Shown here piece by piece: positions 1 to 12,200 of a DNA stretch of 64,000 bases. The position numbers were made by a program, and so were the translations under genes. Source of the DNA: Phoenix dactylifera (Eukaryota > Streptophyta > Magnoliopsida > Arecales > Arecaceae); contig NC_052399.1 of NCBI RefSeq assembly GCF_009389715.1, positions 23,569,146 to 23,633,145 of the forward strand, in the 5' to 3' direction. Position 1 is the first letter of the stretch. The number at the start of each line of letters is the position of its first letter. Below the pieces are notes generated by a model. It did not search any database, had not been told where the DNA came from, and saw nothing but the letters and a program-made list of their open reading frames with translations.

Positions 1-2460
1 AGAGCTCGGGAGGCGGCGAGTCGGTGGGGAAGGACGAGGGAGAAGCGGGCGGAGAAGCCGCATCCTCTAGGTTCGCCCTGCCGCGTGAAAACTGAGAACG
101 GCATTAAAATTTGCCCAAATGTCTCCGCTCTCGGCCAAATAAAATCACCTCCAACATTTAGAAACTCACTTCGGGCCGCTTCGAGAGAAATCAAACATCC
201 AAAATGACTTCCCGCAAGCTTCAGAATTCAGATACCCGCTTGTGGACAACTAAACCCATCTTCAATGAAACAGGTGGAGCCCTATTACACTCTCAAAGAA
301 AGAAAAAAAAACTATTTTTTTGGTGTAAGAATATCACTTCACCTATCAGTATCGGGCTCGTGCCAATGTATAATGAGGAAAGTTAAAACCATTTGCGTGC
401 CACGTGCTACTCTCCTATACTTTCTTGAGACAAGTTTTGTAAGCTTGAGAGAAAGAAATCGTGATCATTTAATTATCTTGCTCGAGCATTAATGGAATTT
501 TTTATTTTTCCCTTCCCCTGACTCCCTGCAACCAGTCCTTGATTGAAGGTAAATTTATTGCATGGAGTGTTCATGCTAAGTGTTATGGAGTATATAGTGT
601 GAGCTTTGGTCGAGATTGTGATATGATACATTTGCTTTTCTTAAAAAATGAAAGGTGACATTGTAAAATGCTATCTTTGGCGAATCAATTATATTGGGAT
701 ATAAAAGGGTTAAGGGTCGATTTTGTGTTTATGGATTGTACATAACCACTTCGAGGGAGATGTCCTTGGTTTGTATCAACCATATTTTGTACCTCTTTCT
801 ATTCGAAGTATGGTTGGCATGCCTGATGCGTGAGATTTTAGGCCAATAAAAGCATATAAAGAAGGCTTTGTAAATTAGTGATTATCAGTAAGCTAGAGTT
901 ATATATGTTAAAACTATCATGCTGAAATCATCATTTTTATTGTAGGGTGATTAGAGCATTGAAAATTGTCACATTATGTCATTCCATTAATTGGAACAAT
1001 TCTACTTATTAGCTTATGAAACTTTATTAAAGATATTTATGTTGGGATGCATGTTGAAGTTTTATCTTTGAATGAGATTAACTATGGTGGATGGCGATTA
1101 TATGTTTTAATTAGTATTTATACATTTAAATTATTGCTCTTATATCATTTATCTTATGGGCATTATGCTGAATATTTGACATCATTGATCATTTAAATCC
1201 ATACTCTTTTAATATTGGGTGCCATAGATCTTGGAATATATTATGGTTCTCCTTATAATAATTGTGTCATTATGATAAAATCAAAATATAGGAGCCTCTA
1301 ATGAGAAAATAAGTATATCTTTATTTTTTTAAAATAATTATTGTTTACGATTATTCATACGTCTTAATTGATTTTCTTATTTGCTCATATTTGTATTTAG
1401 GTACTTCTATTATGAGTATAGATGAGTATGCATTTGTGTTAATTAGGAGAGTGTTCATGGTCATTTGGCATTCTCAATATCATATATTTCTTATCTCTTT
1501 TTCTGAGTTATATGTTCTGACTTCTTACTTTAAATAGAGCTTTGATTATGATTATCTCTCTTGTATGTACTGAAATTATAATTTTTAAATCAAATTTATC
1601 TTTCTAAATATAACATTATAGATTTATTTTTGAATTTTTTGCTTTCATTAAAACTTCGCTTCTCGCTTTTTGATGAATGCTTACTAAAATTATATTTTAT
1701 TAAATATATTCTTTATGACTATATCATCATTGTTAGTTTTTATTATGGCGAATGCTTGCTAAAATTATATTTTCTTAATTGAATCTTTTTTTTTGGATCA
1801 TGTCTTTATTACTAGTTTTCATCATTGAATTTTGCCGATTAATATCCAAAATATATTCGATTTATATCTAATTAAAAAATATGGATATATTTAATATCCG
1901 ATTTGTATCCCTCCCTTTCTTATGGTCGTCAAGTGGTGCCCTCGGGGGGTTGGTTATAGGATGCTTACAGTGTAAGAATCTGACAGTCTCTTGCTATCCA
2001 GCTTTCACCACCTTCTTCATCATTCATATCCATTCATAACAAATATGAATATGTTTGATATCTGATTCATCAAATATAAATATGTTTAATATTCGATTCA
2101 CATCCGTATCTCTTTACAATAGATATGGATATCCAATTTTGATATTCATTTAGAATAAATATAAAAATTAATTTTGATATCCCGTTTAATATTTCTAACT
2201 ATATTTTTATTTATTGGAAGGATGGATACAAATATGCAGGATCTAGTTCATAATATTTACTCACAGAAAGTCGGGAGAGATTGACGACTTCAGAAGTTCG
2301 TAAAGCAGGAAACCGGAGCAATTATTTTTCAAACACAGACCACGCGAACGGTGGATCAAGGTAAGTTCATAAACCAACGTCCTCGTGCGTGGTACGTTAC
2401 TCGCGTGCGATTGACCGGAGGGGTGCGATACACCTGGGCAGGGAATAAACCGGCGATTGG
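1..2460. other. Intergenic DNA, mostly AT-rich
   Basis: The first 100 bases are GC-rich and could be the edge of a neighbouring gene, but no reading frame supports that. From about 200 to 1850 the DNA is AT-rich, with only short open frames and no recognisable domain. At about 1850-2235 it becomes a degenerate repeat built on ATATCC/GGATAT words, which recurs at two other places in the window. Nothing else is visible here. Confidence 0.6.
1850..2235. repeat. ATATCC/GGATAT-word repeat, first locus
   Basis: This stretch is packed with variants of ATATCC, ATCCGAT and GGATAT. The same style of sequence is seen at about 50162-50636 and 54030-54330. I infer decayed copies of one dispersed element family. 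The borders here are approximate, since no target duplication could be found. Confidence 0.4.
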
Positions 2461-2502
2461 ATTATGAGAGTGCCTCTCATTCCATTCCTTCTTGATTCGA
2501 GT

Positions 2503-3433
2503 CCATGGCGACCACCGGGCTCCTCGAGCGCCTCCGTTCCTCCTCCTTCTGTTCCACTCCACCCCGGCCCCATCCCTCCACGAGCCGCCCCCTCGTTCGC
2601 GTGCCCAGTCGTTGCGGTGGCGGCGATGGCGGCGGAAGGAGATAATAAGGTCCTAAAAAGAGCGTGGCTGTTCTGCTCACACTGATCTCTCTGTTTGTGG
2701 TACCCGTTCATGGCGGTGAATCAAGCGCTTCTATTTGACCGCCTCGTCTCCACGACGCTTTGACATCTTCTTTCCCGATTTCTTTCCCCTCTGATTTGGT
2801 ATCGCCTTCTCTTGCCTTCTCTTGAATCTTTTTTCCATTCGCTGCATAGTTTAGGGTTCTGTTAACTCTTTCTCTTTACCGATCTGCTGCATAATCAGGG
2901 TTCCTCATTTCTCTCTCTGTTTCTTTCCGTCCTTTTCCTTTGTATCCCCTCCTTCTTGAAATATCGTCAAGAAAGCCTACGGGCATCCGAATTAAGTAAT
3001 ATTTACGCTCCAGATTTGCTTGATTTTTATATGGTTAGCCTGATGTTGCTGCTTTTTTCTATCGTTATCATGGTTATAATTATGTATTTTTCTTTTTAAT
3101 TTATGAAATTGATGTGCGTAACATGATTCATGTGATTTCCCGAGCCATTGATGTAAGTATTCTTTACTTGGGCTTACAGTTTCTGAGTCATGATGAAATA
3201 TCAGGGTTATGGATGTAGTGGAAGTGCTATTATGTCTTACCCTGAGTCGCTTGTATAAAGCTTATCTTGTTATTATCTTGACATGCAGTATTACTGCGTC
3301 ATGAATTATGTTCATTAGTTTTTTAGACTATCTTGAAATTCTTTTTTATAAATGAGCAGGCAACACTATGGGTTCAGATTCTTGGTCGCTTGCTAGAGTT
3401 TGTGTCTCCAAAATCTTGGTCCAACTTTGTGAC
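2503..3433 (+). other. Possible 5' exon(s) of an unrecognised gene
   Basis: A GC-rich stretch opens with ATG at 2503 and reads 46 codons before a stop. The peptide begins MATTGLLERLRSSSF and is rich in Ser, Arg and Pro with no acidic residues early on, which resembles an organelle transit peptide. A CT-rich leader-like or intron-like region follows. At about 3360-3433 a short segment sits between AGCAG and GTAAGA, which would suit a small internal exon. No family was recognised, and the two pieces cannot be joined with confidence. It could be the broken 5' end of a plastid or mitochondrial protein gene, or a non-coding transcript. The repeats from 3860 onward may have disrupted it. Confidence 0.22.
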
Positions 3434-3859
3434 GGTAAGAGATCCATTTCAGGATTCTTTTTTCTGGAAGATTTGCAATCTTGACTGTAATGTCCCTTGT
3501 GTTCGCATAAAGAAATGTTTTGGTTTACATTTTACGAAGTATCTGACTTGTGAAGGCTGGAATCATGCTTGTGTCTAATTTTTGAGACATGTTCTTGCTG
3601 AGATTTTTTGTTTAATGATAGGTAGTCTTTACACTTCCAATTTCAACAGAAATTGCATTTTTGCATCAACATTAGGTTCAAACAGAGCATTTTGAAAAAT
3701 AAGGCTCTTTTTAGCTATAAACTTTTAATTTTTTTGATGATTTAATTCTACTATATTCTTCCAAGATATGCAAGCATGACAATAGAAACAATCAGACTTT
3801 GGTTGCAAGGTTCTTTTCCCTCGAGGATGAAGAAATACCCCAATCCACAATCATTCAAG

Positions 3860-4821
3860 CAGGGGCGACTCAATACATTTTGGGGCCTAAGGCGGAATCC
3901 AATGAACGAGGGCCTCTTTTTTTTAATAATATTTTTTTAATAAATATAAAATATTTTAAAAAAATATATGAAAATAGATAGCTATCAAGTACACTATTTC
4001 AACAAAGATACATGAATCTAAAAAGATAGGACAAGAAGCCTTTTCAATTTAATATAATTCTTGAATGGAAGCACATAAAAGTAATTACTCTATAATGAAG
4101 GGCCATGAACTGATTAAATAACTGAGATATGCTTGGCAATACTGTTACCATGTCAAGCAAGAGCCGATAGGAAAAGGTCATCCCATGGCACTTCATGGTA
4201 AAAGAATTTGTCCATAAAGGAACCTCTCTATAAGAGAAAGTAGGGTCATTATGGGAAATTCACTCCATCTAATTAATAAAAGTCCCATCCCACCATCTCC
4301 CCTTCAAGTGAGTACCCAAGCAGCAACTGCAACATCACAGCACAGCAGCCATTCAACCCCCTCCCTCCTTTTCTCTCTCTACCACCCAAGAGGGGAGAAG
4401 AAACCGAGAGGAGAAAACTAAAAGAATCTCTACCCTCCAAGAAGTCCATCTCCAATCCCCCCTATCTTTCTTCCGGATGGCCCAGCTGGATCAGAGTAAT
4501 GTGAGGGAAGGAAAACCAAAAAAGAGAAGGGATGAAAGATAAGAGTGGCTTCAGGCGTCTATCAAGCCAACCAATCCCTCCTCTCTCTCTCTCTCTCCCC
4601 CCACCCCAAAACAAAACTACAGTCCCCAACTTTCCAAATTGCCCCTCTGCAGGCCAGGAAACTCTCCACCTCCCTTTCCATCAAGGGGAAGACTCGTAGC
4701 CAGCTCCTGATCCCGTTTTATAGGGGGCCTTTGCTTTCGTTTGGTCAGCCTCCCGGGGGCCTTCCATTGGCCCGGGGCCTTAGGCGACCACCTCAGTCGC
4801 CTAGGGCTCGGGCCGGCCCTG
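3860..4821. mobile_element. Non-autonomous hAT-type DNA transposon (962 bp)
   Basis: The left end reads CAGGGGCGACTC and the right end is GGGCCGGCCCTG, whose complement is CAGGGCCGGCCC, so 9 of the 12 terminal bases agree. The element is flanked by a perfect 8 bp duplication, CATTCAAG, at 3852-3859 and 4822-4829; an 8 bp duplication is the signature of hAT insertion. Subterminal blocks carry GGGGCCTAAGGCG on the left and a GGCGACC/GTCGCCT inverted pair on the right. No transposase frame is present, so it must have been mobilised in trans. The interior holds a short (CT)n run near 4579. Confidence 0.85.
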
Positions 4822-5483
4822 CATTCAAGTCCATTTTGTTTCTCCCTTCTGCATAAGATGGTTGTTGGTATATATGATTGATCCGCCACCCCTTGTTGTC
4901 CGAGGGTAGGTAGTTTTTGGATAATTATTAGTTACGAAGAGCTTTTCTTATGATCGATATGGGCTTTCTGGTGCATCACTTGTTGATAGGTGGTCAAAAC
5001 TGTGTCCGAAAGCTATTATCTTGTCACACCTTACCATGAATAGGCAGATAGGGTAGATTGATAGATAGATAGATAGATAGATTCCCTTTAGATAATAGCA
5101 TTTTACATATCCTAGTGAGGAAAGTAATCTTGCTTATTGGTCTTCAGTTTAGTAATGATAGCATTCTTGCAATTTGGCTATCTGAGTTTCCTGTATATTT
5201 GTATTTCTACTCAGATTTTCTGGGTATCTTGGTTTTCGAGAATTCCCTGAGTTTCAAAACATTCTATCTCAGTTTAGTAATGATAGCATTGTTGCAATTT
5301 GGCTATCTAAGTTTCTTATATATCTGTATTTCTATCTCACATTTCCTGGGTATTTTGGTTTTCGAGAATTCCCTGAAGTTTCAAAACGTTTCTGTTATTC
5401 TATTTTTTTGGTCACATATGTAACAGATGAATGTGCTTTTGGAACATTTGGAGAGCCCCATTGAGATATTTATAAGGTACATT
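4550..5483. repeat. Tandem duplication, copy 1 (934 bp)
   Basis: This block begins TTCAGGCGTCTATC inside the hAT element and ends TAAGGTACATTG. It is repeated almost base for base at 5500-6432, with a 16 bp filler (5484-5499) between copies. It contains the last 272 bp of the hAT element, the right-hand target duplication, a (GATA)n run at 5059-5082, and an internal pair of about 125 bp repeats at 5144-5268 and 5269-5393. Copies differ by a few single-base changes and short length differences. Confidence 0.9.
5059..5082. repeat. (GATA)n microsatellite
   Basis: About six GATA units lie here, with a matching tract at 6008-6031 in the second copy of the tandem duplication. The flanking sequence is the same in both. 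Confidence 0.9.
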
Positions 5484-5499
5484 GAGATATTTATAACAT

Positions 5500-6432
5500 T
5501 TCAGGCGTCTATCAAGCCAACCAAATCCCTCCTCTCTCTCTCTCTCTCCCCCCACCCAAAACAAAACTACAGTCCCCAACTTTCCAAATTGCCCCTCTGC
5601 AGGCCAGGAAACTCTCCACCTCCCTTCCATCAAGGGGGAGACTCGTAGCCAGCTCCTGATCCCGTTTTATATGGGCCTTTGCTTTCGTTTGGTCAGCCTC
5701 CCGGGGGCCTTCCATTGGCCCGGGCCTTAGGCGACCACCTCAGTCGCCTAGGGCTCGGGCCGGCCCTGCATTCAAGTCCATTTTGTTTCTCCCTTCTGCA
5801 TAAGATGGTTGTTGGTATATATGATTGATCCGCCACCCCTTGTTGTCCGAGGGTAGGTAGTTTTTGGATAATTATTAGTTACGAAGAGCTTTTCTTATGA
5901 TCGATATGGGCTTTCTGGTGGCATCACTTGTTGATAGGTGGTCAAAAACTGTGTCCGACAGCTATTATCTTGTCACACCTTACCATGAATAGGCAGATAG
6001 GTAGATTGATAGATAGATAGATAGATAGATTCCCTTTAGATAATAGCATTTTACATATCCTAGTGAGGAAAGTAATCTTGCTTATTGGTCTTCAGTTTAG
6101 TAATGATAGCATTCTTGCAATTTGGCTATCTGAGTTTCCTGTATATTTGTATTTCTACTCAGATTTTCTGGGTATCTTGGTTTTCGAGAATTCCCTGAAG
6201 TTTCAAAACATTCTATCTCAGTTTAGTAATGATAGCATTGTTGCAATTTGGCTATCTAAGTTTCTTATATATCTGTATTTCTATCTCACATTTCCTGGGT
6301 ATTTTGGTTTTCGAGAATTCCTGAAGTTTCAAAACGTTTCTGTTATTCTATTTTTTTGGTCACATATGTAACAGATGAATGTGCTTTTGGAACATTTGGA
6401 GAGCCCCATTGAGATATTTATAAGGTACATTG
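5500..6432. repeat. Tandem duplication, copy 2 (933 bp)
   Basis: This is the second copy of the block at 4550-5483. It carries an orphan 3' end of the hAT element (5500-5768), followed again by CATTCAAG at 5769-5776, but no 5' end. A (GATA)n run is present near 6008-6031, and the 125 bp internal pair is repeated from about 6093. The high identity implies a fairly recent duplication. Confidence 0.9.
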
Positions 6433-7560
6433 TGGGGGAGAGGGGATTGGATAGATAGAATCCCTAGCTATTGATGCCTAATGTTTCTCTGAACATGGGT
6501 TGTAGGAGTCCCATGATTGGACATCAACACAGAAAAGTGTCAAAATCCTTCACTCTCTTTGTTCCCTAACTTCTTCCTTTATCAAGCTCCCGCAGTAGGA
6601 TAAAGTTTGGCTCTTCTTCTCCCTGCTGGCATGCATAATGTGCAGAGGGCTGAGAAGCAAAGGGTTATTGTGCACCGGAATTGTGGACAGCTAGTGGCAC
6701 CTGCACGAAGGGAGGCATCAATGGTTTTAGCACAGTGGTTACGTGCCTTGACTTACAGGCCCACTGAATTTTTTTTTGCTTGTTTTGTTATCTGCATTAT
6801 CTTTGTAGACTATATCCGTAATGCTTTTGCTATATTTGCATACATAAATCCAATAGTCTAAACCATTGAGTGAGATTAAAATGATCTGCAGAAAGATATT
6901 ATTTGAGTTCCTTGGTCTTGTACAAGTACCAAAGATCTCCTTTGGGACTAAGTTTACATCTTAATTGATTCTTGATACACCATTCATGAATAATCGAAAG
7001 CAGGACTATGGCCTAATACTTGCTTATTCCTCGAATTACTTCATTCTCAGAATAAGATACCTCTTTTATTTTTTAGAGAGGAAGGGAAGATGACACTTCT
7101 TTCTTCCTTCCTTTTCTTTTATATAGACAAAAATATGTTCAACCCTAGAGTTCTTCGATCCTAGATAGGAAAATACGCTTTAGGAAAACAAAAATGCAAC
7201 AAACACTCCACAAGAATAGACATTCCACAAAACAAAAAAAGCAAAAAATAAGCTTTCAGCAAAACAAGAAAAATCCTATTTCATTTTTTTATTCTTTTTT
7301 TGAAGGAAAAATTGAGAGATTTTCATATCGTTGGATGAAACATGGCCAACATAGTTTGGTTCATGAATCTAGCAGGAAGGAAGAAGATTTAATTTCGTTT
7401 TTTTCATAAGGAAAGCAAGAATAGAAAATGAAACCCTAATACAACTTCCAAAAAAAACACTAAATCTGTTTCTTGACACTATCATAACACTAATAGTTCT
7501 CACACTAATACTAATTATTATATATATGAGTCTATAACTAGGTAGCTTTAGCAGGTGATG
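6433..7560. other. Intergenic, no clear gene
   Basis: An open frame at 6607-6861 (+) encodes 84 residues but resembles nothing I recognise and ends in an AT-rich hydrophobic tail. The rest is A- and T-rich with no terminal repeats or splice-framed exon that I can support. Confidence 0.5.
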
Positions 7561-7636
7561 CATCACCTAGAAGATATTTCTAAATATCTCCTCGTGCAAC
7601 CTTGTTGCCGCCTTCTTCCTCCTTCACTGGATCATC

Positions 7637-8086
7637 CTACCGATGCCAAGGGGCAGACGCGATGTGCTGGAAGACAGAGGCGCACTCCCGCAGGGCGTTC
7701 CTTTCCTTTTCCTCCTCGGCCTGGAGCCTTACCATCTCCATGCAAGCATGAATCATCCCGTAGCGCACCTTCGCCAGACAATCCATCTTCTCCTTCCATT
7801 TATCCAAGATGGATTCGAGTTGAGCAAGCCTCTCCTTGTATTCCTTCATGTCAAAACCTAGCCGCTCCGCCACGTGCACCTCCGCCTTCAGGCGCTTGAG
7901 TTTTTCTGGTGTGTTCGGCTTCTTATCCAGCGACAGAATTTGCATCTCCTTGGTCACTTTCTCGAGGGACTCGCGCACTGCATCGATGGCCGCTTTAACG
8001 ATCTTCCCCCGAATCGGCTCGGAGATGTCTTGAAACCAGTTGCTGATCGTATGGAACGAGAAACAAAGCCAGCTCCACATCTCCAT
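7637..8086 (-). CDS. Small charged, probably coiled-coil protein, 149 residues
   Basis: This is a single uninterrupted frame from ATG (8086) to TAG (7637). The first 25 residues are aromatic and hydrophobic (MEMWSWLCFSFHTISNWF). The remainder is almost all Lys, Glu, Arg, Leu and Ala, with Leu and Met at heptad-like spacing across residues 30-130, as expected of a long helix or coiled coil. No catalytic motif or named domain is recognised. A TATA-like ATATAT lies at 8129-8136, about 45 bases upstream of the ATG, which suggests a compact promoter and a short leader. Frame length, GC-rich codon use in an AT-rich setting, the TATA box and a decayed relative next door (8935-9290) argue that it is real. 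The aromatic N-terminus might anchor it to a membrane, but that is inference. Confidence 0.6.
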   Translation of the reverse strand: MEMWSWLCFSFHTISNWFQDISEPIRGKIVKAAIDAVRESLEKVTKEMQILSLDKKPNTPEKLKRLKAEVHVAERLGFDMKEYKERLAQLESILDKWKEKMDCLAKVRYGMIHACMEMVRLQAEEEKERNALRECASVFQHIASAPWHR

Positions 8087-8934
8087 TGGTTGTGCTCTCT
8101 GAGAGCAAAGTCTGTTGGGGGTGCATGCATATATAGAATAGAAAAGACGATGAGATGTGGGAAGCGATTCAACTCATATCCACCGCGTCCTACTCGGATT
8201 AGAAATCCTTATTCGACAAGAACAAAGATTTAGTCTGTCAAATCCCAAACTTAATAAGGCCGATTAATCAACAGCTCCAAGTTAAGATGGTTACTGATTT
8301 AACGGTGTTCTGTTTAATCCTAGTACACTATAGACCGGAAGAAATACAAGTTCTAGAGAGATGGTATGGCCTTTTATCCTGAGTCCGAACTGTAGCTACC
8401 GGAAGGCTAAAGAAGATTGAACCTCAAAAATCCATGACCGGTTAATATGGGGAATTGTCCAGGTAGCTCCTGATTGTTTGGACTGTTAGAGCCACCTCAT
8501 TCTCGTCACAATATCCATGCACAATTTTTATTATTTATTTAGCCAGAACTTTGGGCCTCTCAATTTTATCACCTTGATGTTTTGGATGGCCTTCTTATTT
8601 TCTTTTTGCATGCTAAGGAGCCCCTTCCCGCCGTTGAACATTGAGTTTTTTTTTTTTTGCTTCCTTCATTTCCTGTTCAAGATGGAGCAAGATTGGGATC
8701 AACAAAATCAGACTCGTTGTAGGCTTTTATGGAACTAGCCCTCTATCTTCAGAAAAACAAATTAATTACATTAGTGAATTAAGCTTTACTAATTTACAAA
8801 AACTTCAATTAACCGTCATCTCTTATGTAAATTATTAAATTAATGTTTACACCACATTCATAACGGCGAGAGGTACGATCTTATCATCCAAACATGTTCA
8901 AAAAAACACTTAAAACACATGCACCACACTAGTT
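8087..8934. other. Intergenic, nothing recognised
   Basis: Apart from the TATA-like site of the minus-strand gene, this AT-rich stretch shows only short open frames, T-runs and no terminal repeats. Confidence 0.5.
8129..8136 (-). promoter_or_regulatory. TATA box of the small coiled-coil gene
   Basis: CTATATAT on the minus strand lies 43-50 bases before the ATG at 8086. This is the usual spacing for a plant core promoter with a very short untranslated leader. The sequence is seen directly; its function is inferred. Confidence 0.45.
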
Positions 8935-9290
8935 TTCTCAAGCCCAAGGGGCAGACACAATGGTTTCAAAGCCAGAGTAGCATTATGTGTATGGTCTTTC
9001 GCTCCCTCTCTTTCTACTCCTCTCGGAGACACTTTCTCTACTCCGTTGCCCCACCATCTCCTCCTCCCTGGAACTGCCGCCTCCTTCTAGCTCATCCTCC
9101 CCATACACCCAAGATGGATTATGGACGGGCCAGCTTCTTCTTGTACTCCCTCACCTCTAACCCCAGCAACTCTTCAAAGTTGACGGGCCAGCTTCTTCTT
9201 GTACTCCCTCACCTCTAACCCCAACCTTCTTGTACTCCCTCACCTCTTCAAAGTTGAGCATTTTGTTGCAAGATACTCATATTTATCCAA
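8935..9290 (-). pseudogene. Decayed relative of the small coiled-coil gene
   Basis: Read on the plus strand, this segment follows the order of the 3' half of the gene at 7637-8086: a shared CAAGGGGCAGAC block, then CT-rich sequence, then CCAAGATGGATT, then a TTGTACTCCCTCA block matching TTGTATTCCTTCA. Many indels destroy the minus-strand frame. A segment of about 60 bases (GACGGGCCAGCTTCTTCTTG onward) is itself tandemly repeated at about 9124 and 9181. I infer an old local duplicate that has lost its function. Alignment by eye only. Confidence 0.45.
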
Positions 9291-12200
9291 GTTGTATCCT
9301 TTCTTCCTCATATCCTTTATATTAGAGGATATTTATATATTGGCCCTTTCTTTAGGCCTACTCTTGATGGGATGGCAAGTTTGAGGATGATGCACAGCTG
9401 GTGGATAATTTTTTGTCAATACTTTCTATATTACCAACATAATCTAACTCAAATCAAATTATGCTCAACCTAACCCGACTGGTATTGACCCAAGCTAAGT
9501 AACTTGCTAGAAAATACGAGGGCTAGAATAGATTCGTCGAATTCCAAATTAAGTGAGAGTTCATTTAGTTAGGGTATATTAAGGTAATTTGATGATTTCT
9601 AAAAATTATTTATTTGAAAAAATGATTGCAGGAAAAATAAAATTTGCTGCATTTGGTTGGTGTAAAAATTACTCCGAAAAATAGCACTGGAAAAAGACTA
9701 ATATATTTGGTTGGAGGTAATCTTATATAGGAATGTTACTAAATTTCCAACAATACTCTTGAATAAACAATTTAAATAATAATTTTTTTTTGTTTAGTCC
9801 CATTTATGGTCCTTACATGAATAATTAATTATAAATATATTTATATTTTAATATTTAAATATTTAAATATATTTATATTAGTTAATAAATATTTTAAATT
9901 AAATATATATATAAAAATATATACTTTATTGTAAATAATTTTAGTATTTTCAGTTTTTTATTAAGTAAATATATTTAAACATAACCACAACATTAGTTGA
10001 TTGATTTTAAAAAAAATAAATTATTAGATAGAAATTAGAAATTTAGATTCAGCATAATCGTATATTGAGCTATTCTATATTATACTTTCAAATTAAAAGG
10101 AGGTTTTTCATGGGTTTTAAAGAAAAAAATGAAGAGATATTTTCGTAAGCAATGACCATGTCTCTCTCTCTCTGTCTCTCTCTCTAGTGGAATTATACTC
10201 TCTTATTGCTGGGAATTATTTGCAGCGTTTTTGCAACCTGAAATCTGCTCTTATTTGTTGAAATGATATCTGAGTTTTGTTGGATCAATAGTAGCCTTTG
10301 TTAGAATTTTCTGGCCGGAATTTAGACCTTGAAATCTGGATTTAACCTTGCTGAAATTAATATCAAAGTATTGCTGAAACTAAATTAGACCATCATAGGA
10401 ATTTCATATTTATTGGACCTAGTTCAATGCTTGCTGGAACTTTTGTTGTATCTATGCTGAAATTGATCTCTATATGTTCTAGCTTGATTAGTTAAAAACT
10501 TTAAATGTTCAGTTTGTTATTGCTGCAATTAATTATATTACATGCCGGTTCCCGGGTTGATTTTGCCAATTATTAGTTTTGCTAGTAGAAAGTCACCAGA
10601 AAGCCCTTCAAATTTATAGTCTCATGACTCTCATCTAAAGTTAGTCATGCAAAACAGGAATTAGATTTAATTAATATCTGAACTTCTAAACAAAACTTAG
10701 GTCTAGAGTTGTAGACTTAGTTACTAGAAGCGGATCCATTGCAGGTACACTGAAAGCAGTATAAGAGAGCACTTAGAAACTAGGTGCAAGGATGAGTTTT
10801 TTGAGGAGATTTGGGAGCGGTGCACCACTGAAAACAGAAGATTCTTGCTACTAAGGGTGTGGACAAGCCAAACATGTGCATGACAAGGCCAGCTCTGCTC
10901 AAAAAACCCTCTTGGCTGGCTCCAGCTCAAGCTCAGCTTTATTATCTTGAGCTGGCTTGAGCTTGGCTTGATTAAACTCGATATTGGGAAAGAAAGAGGC
11001 AACAGAATGGCCAGAGGAATTGAAAGATCCGCCACATCAGTCTTAGTGTTGGAGGTTGAGCCGTTAGGTAGTTGAGAAGAAAGTTGGAGGTAATAGAGGC
11101 AACAAAGTAGCCATCTTAGTTGGCCATTGGGAAGGCGGTGAAGTTGGATCTTGGATCTAGGCCCACCAGTTTAATGTGAGAGCATGAGGAGGAGGATGTA
11201 GGTGAGGGAAGCTACGAAAGAGCAAAGAGTTGCAAGAGTTAGGGCTAGCAAGTTGGTACCTTTAACCCTTTAAGTTGTCTGAAAACAATTGCATCCATTA
11301 GATGCAATCTAAGGATTGAGGTTTATTTTACCTATTATACGTAAAATTTATTTTCACATAGAAATTCTCTAGGGCACTGCATAAATCTCACACAAAAAAT
11401 TATTGAAAGAGAAAGCAATTGGGTAATTATATGTTGGCCATATAACTTGTGTGACATTTTTGTTATATGCTATTGTAGAATACAAAGGGTAAAAATAGAA
11501 CAAATTATTTTTCTAAATATATCTATATTATATTTCAGTATTTTGAGCTATATCAAGACAAGCACAAGGTAGCTAGGCCTTGCTTATGTTCAGTTCATTT
11601 AACTTCTTATCTCAAAACTTTGCATATGTTCAACATAATTACCAGTCGAATGAGCCATTTCAAATTGAATTTCAAGCCAAACAGGAGTTGCTTACAAAAG
11701 CTTGTCCATTTGACTTCTCAACTTAGGTCTAGTCATCTTCTTGAGTCCACATATATTTTCAAAATCATCAGATTAGACCTAAAAATAAATTTGATAACTT
11801 CTAAAAATTAAATGTGAAACTCATGAGTTTTTGTAAGTTTTTGTATCACCATTATGGCCTCCACTGCTTCCACTACCACCATCACTGCCTTGGCCATTAT
11901 TATCATGCTTATGCTTTTAAAAATAATCGACAATGCCAAACATGTCTATGTTTCAACAAAATTAAAAATAAATAGAACATATTTTTTATCTTTCTGTTAC
12001 TGAAAATAAGAAAAATAAAAGTGATGCCAAATGACATCTATGTGTTTTGGTGATATCATTTGAGAATTGCTTCTTGTTTTCCCAAATATGGTATGACCAT
12101 CCATTAAAAGAAAAATTTTACAATCTGTGATTACTTTATAATTCTGAATATACAGAAAAATTAGTACTTTTTAGGGTGAAAACTTAAATTGATCAAATAC

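Noticed and set aside
2397..2711. Minus-strand frames in the GC-rich block near 2.5 kb
   Set aside because: No domain and low complexity (Gly, Arg, Glu). The plus-strand frame with a transit-like start is the better candidate.
3799..3981. An open frame starting just before the hAT element
   Set aside because: It continues into the transposon end, so most of its length is element sequence; only the first part could be genuine.
10724..11035. A minus-strand frame of 103 residues
   Set aside because: It lies across GAGCT/AGCTC repeat words and has no recognisable domain.
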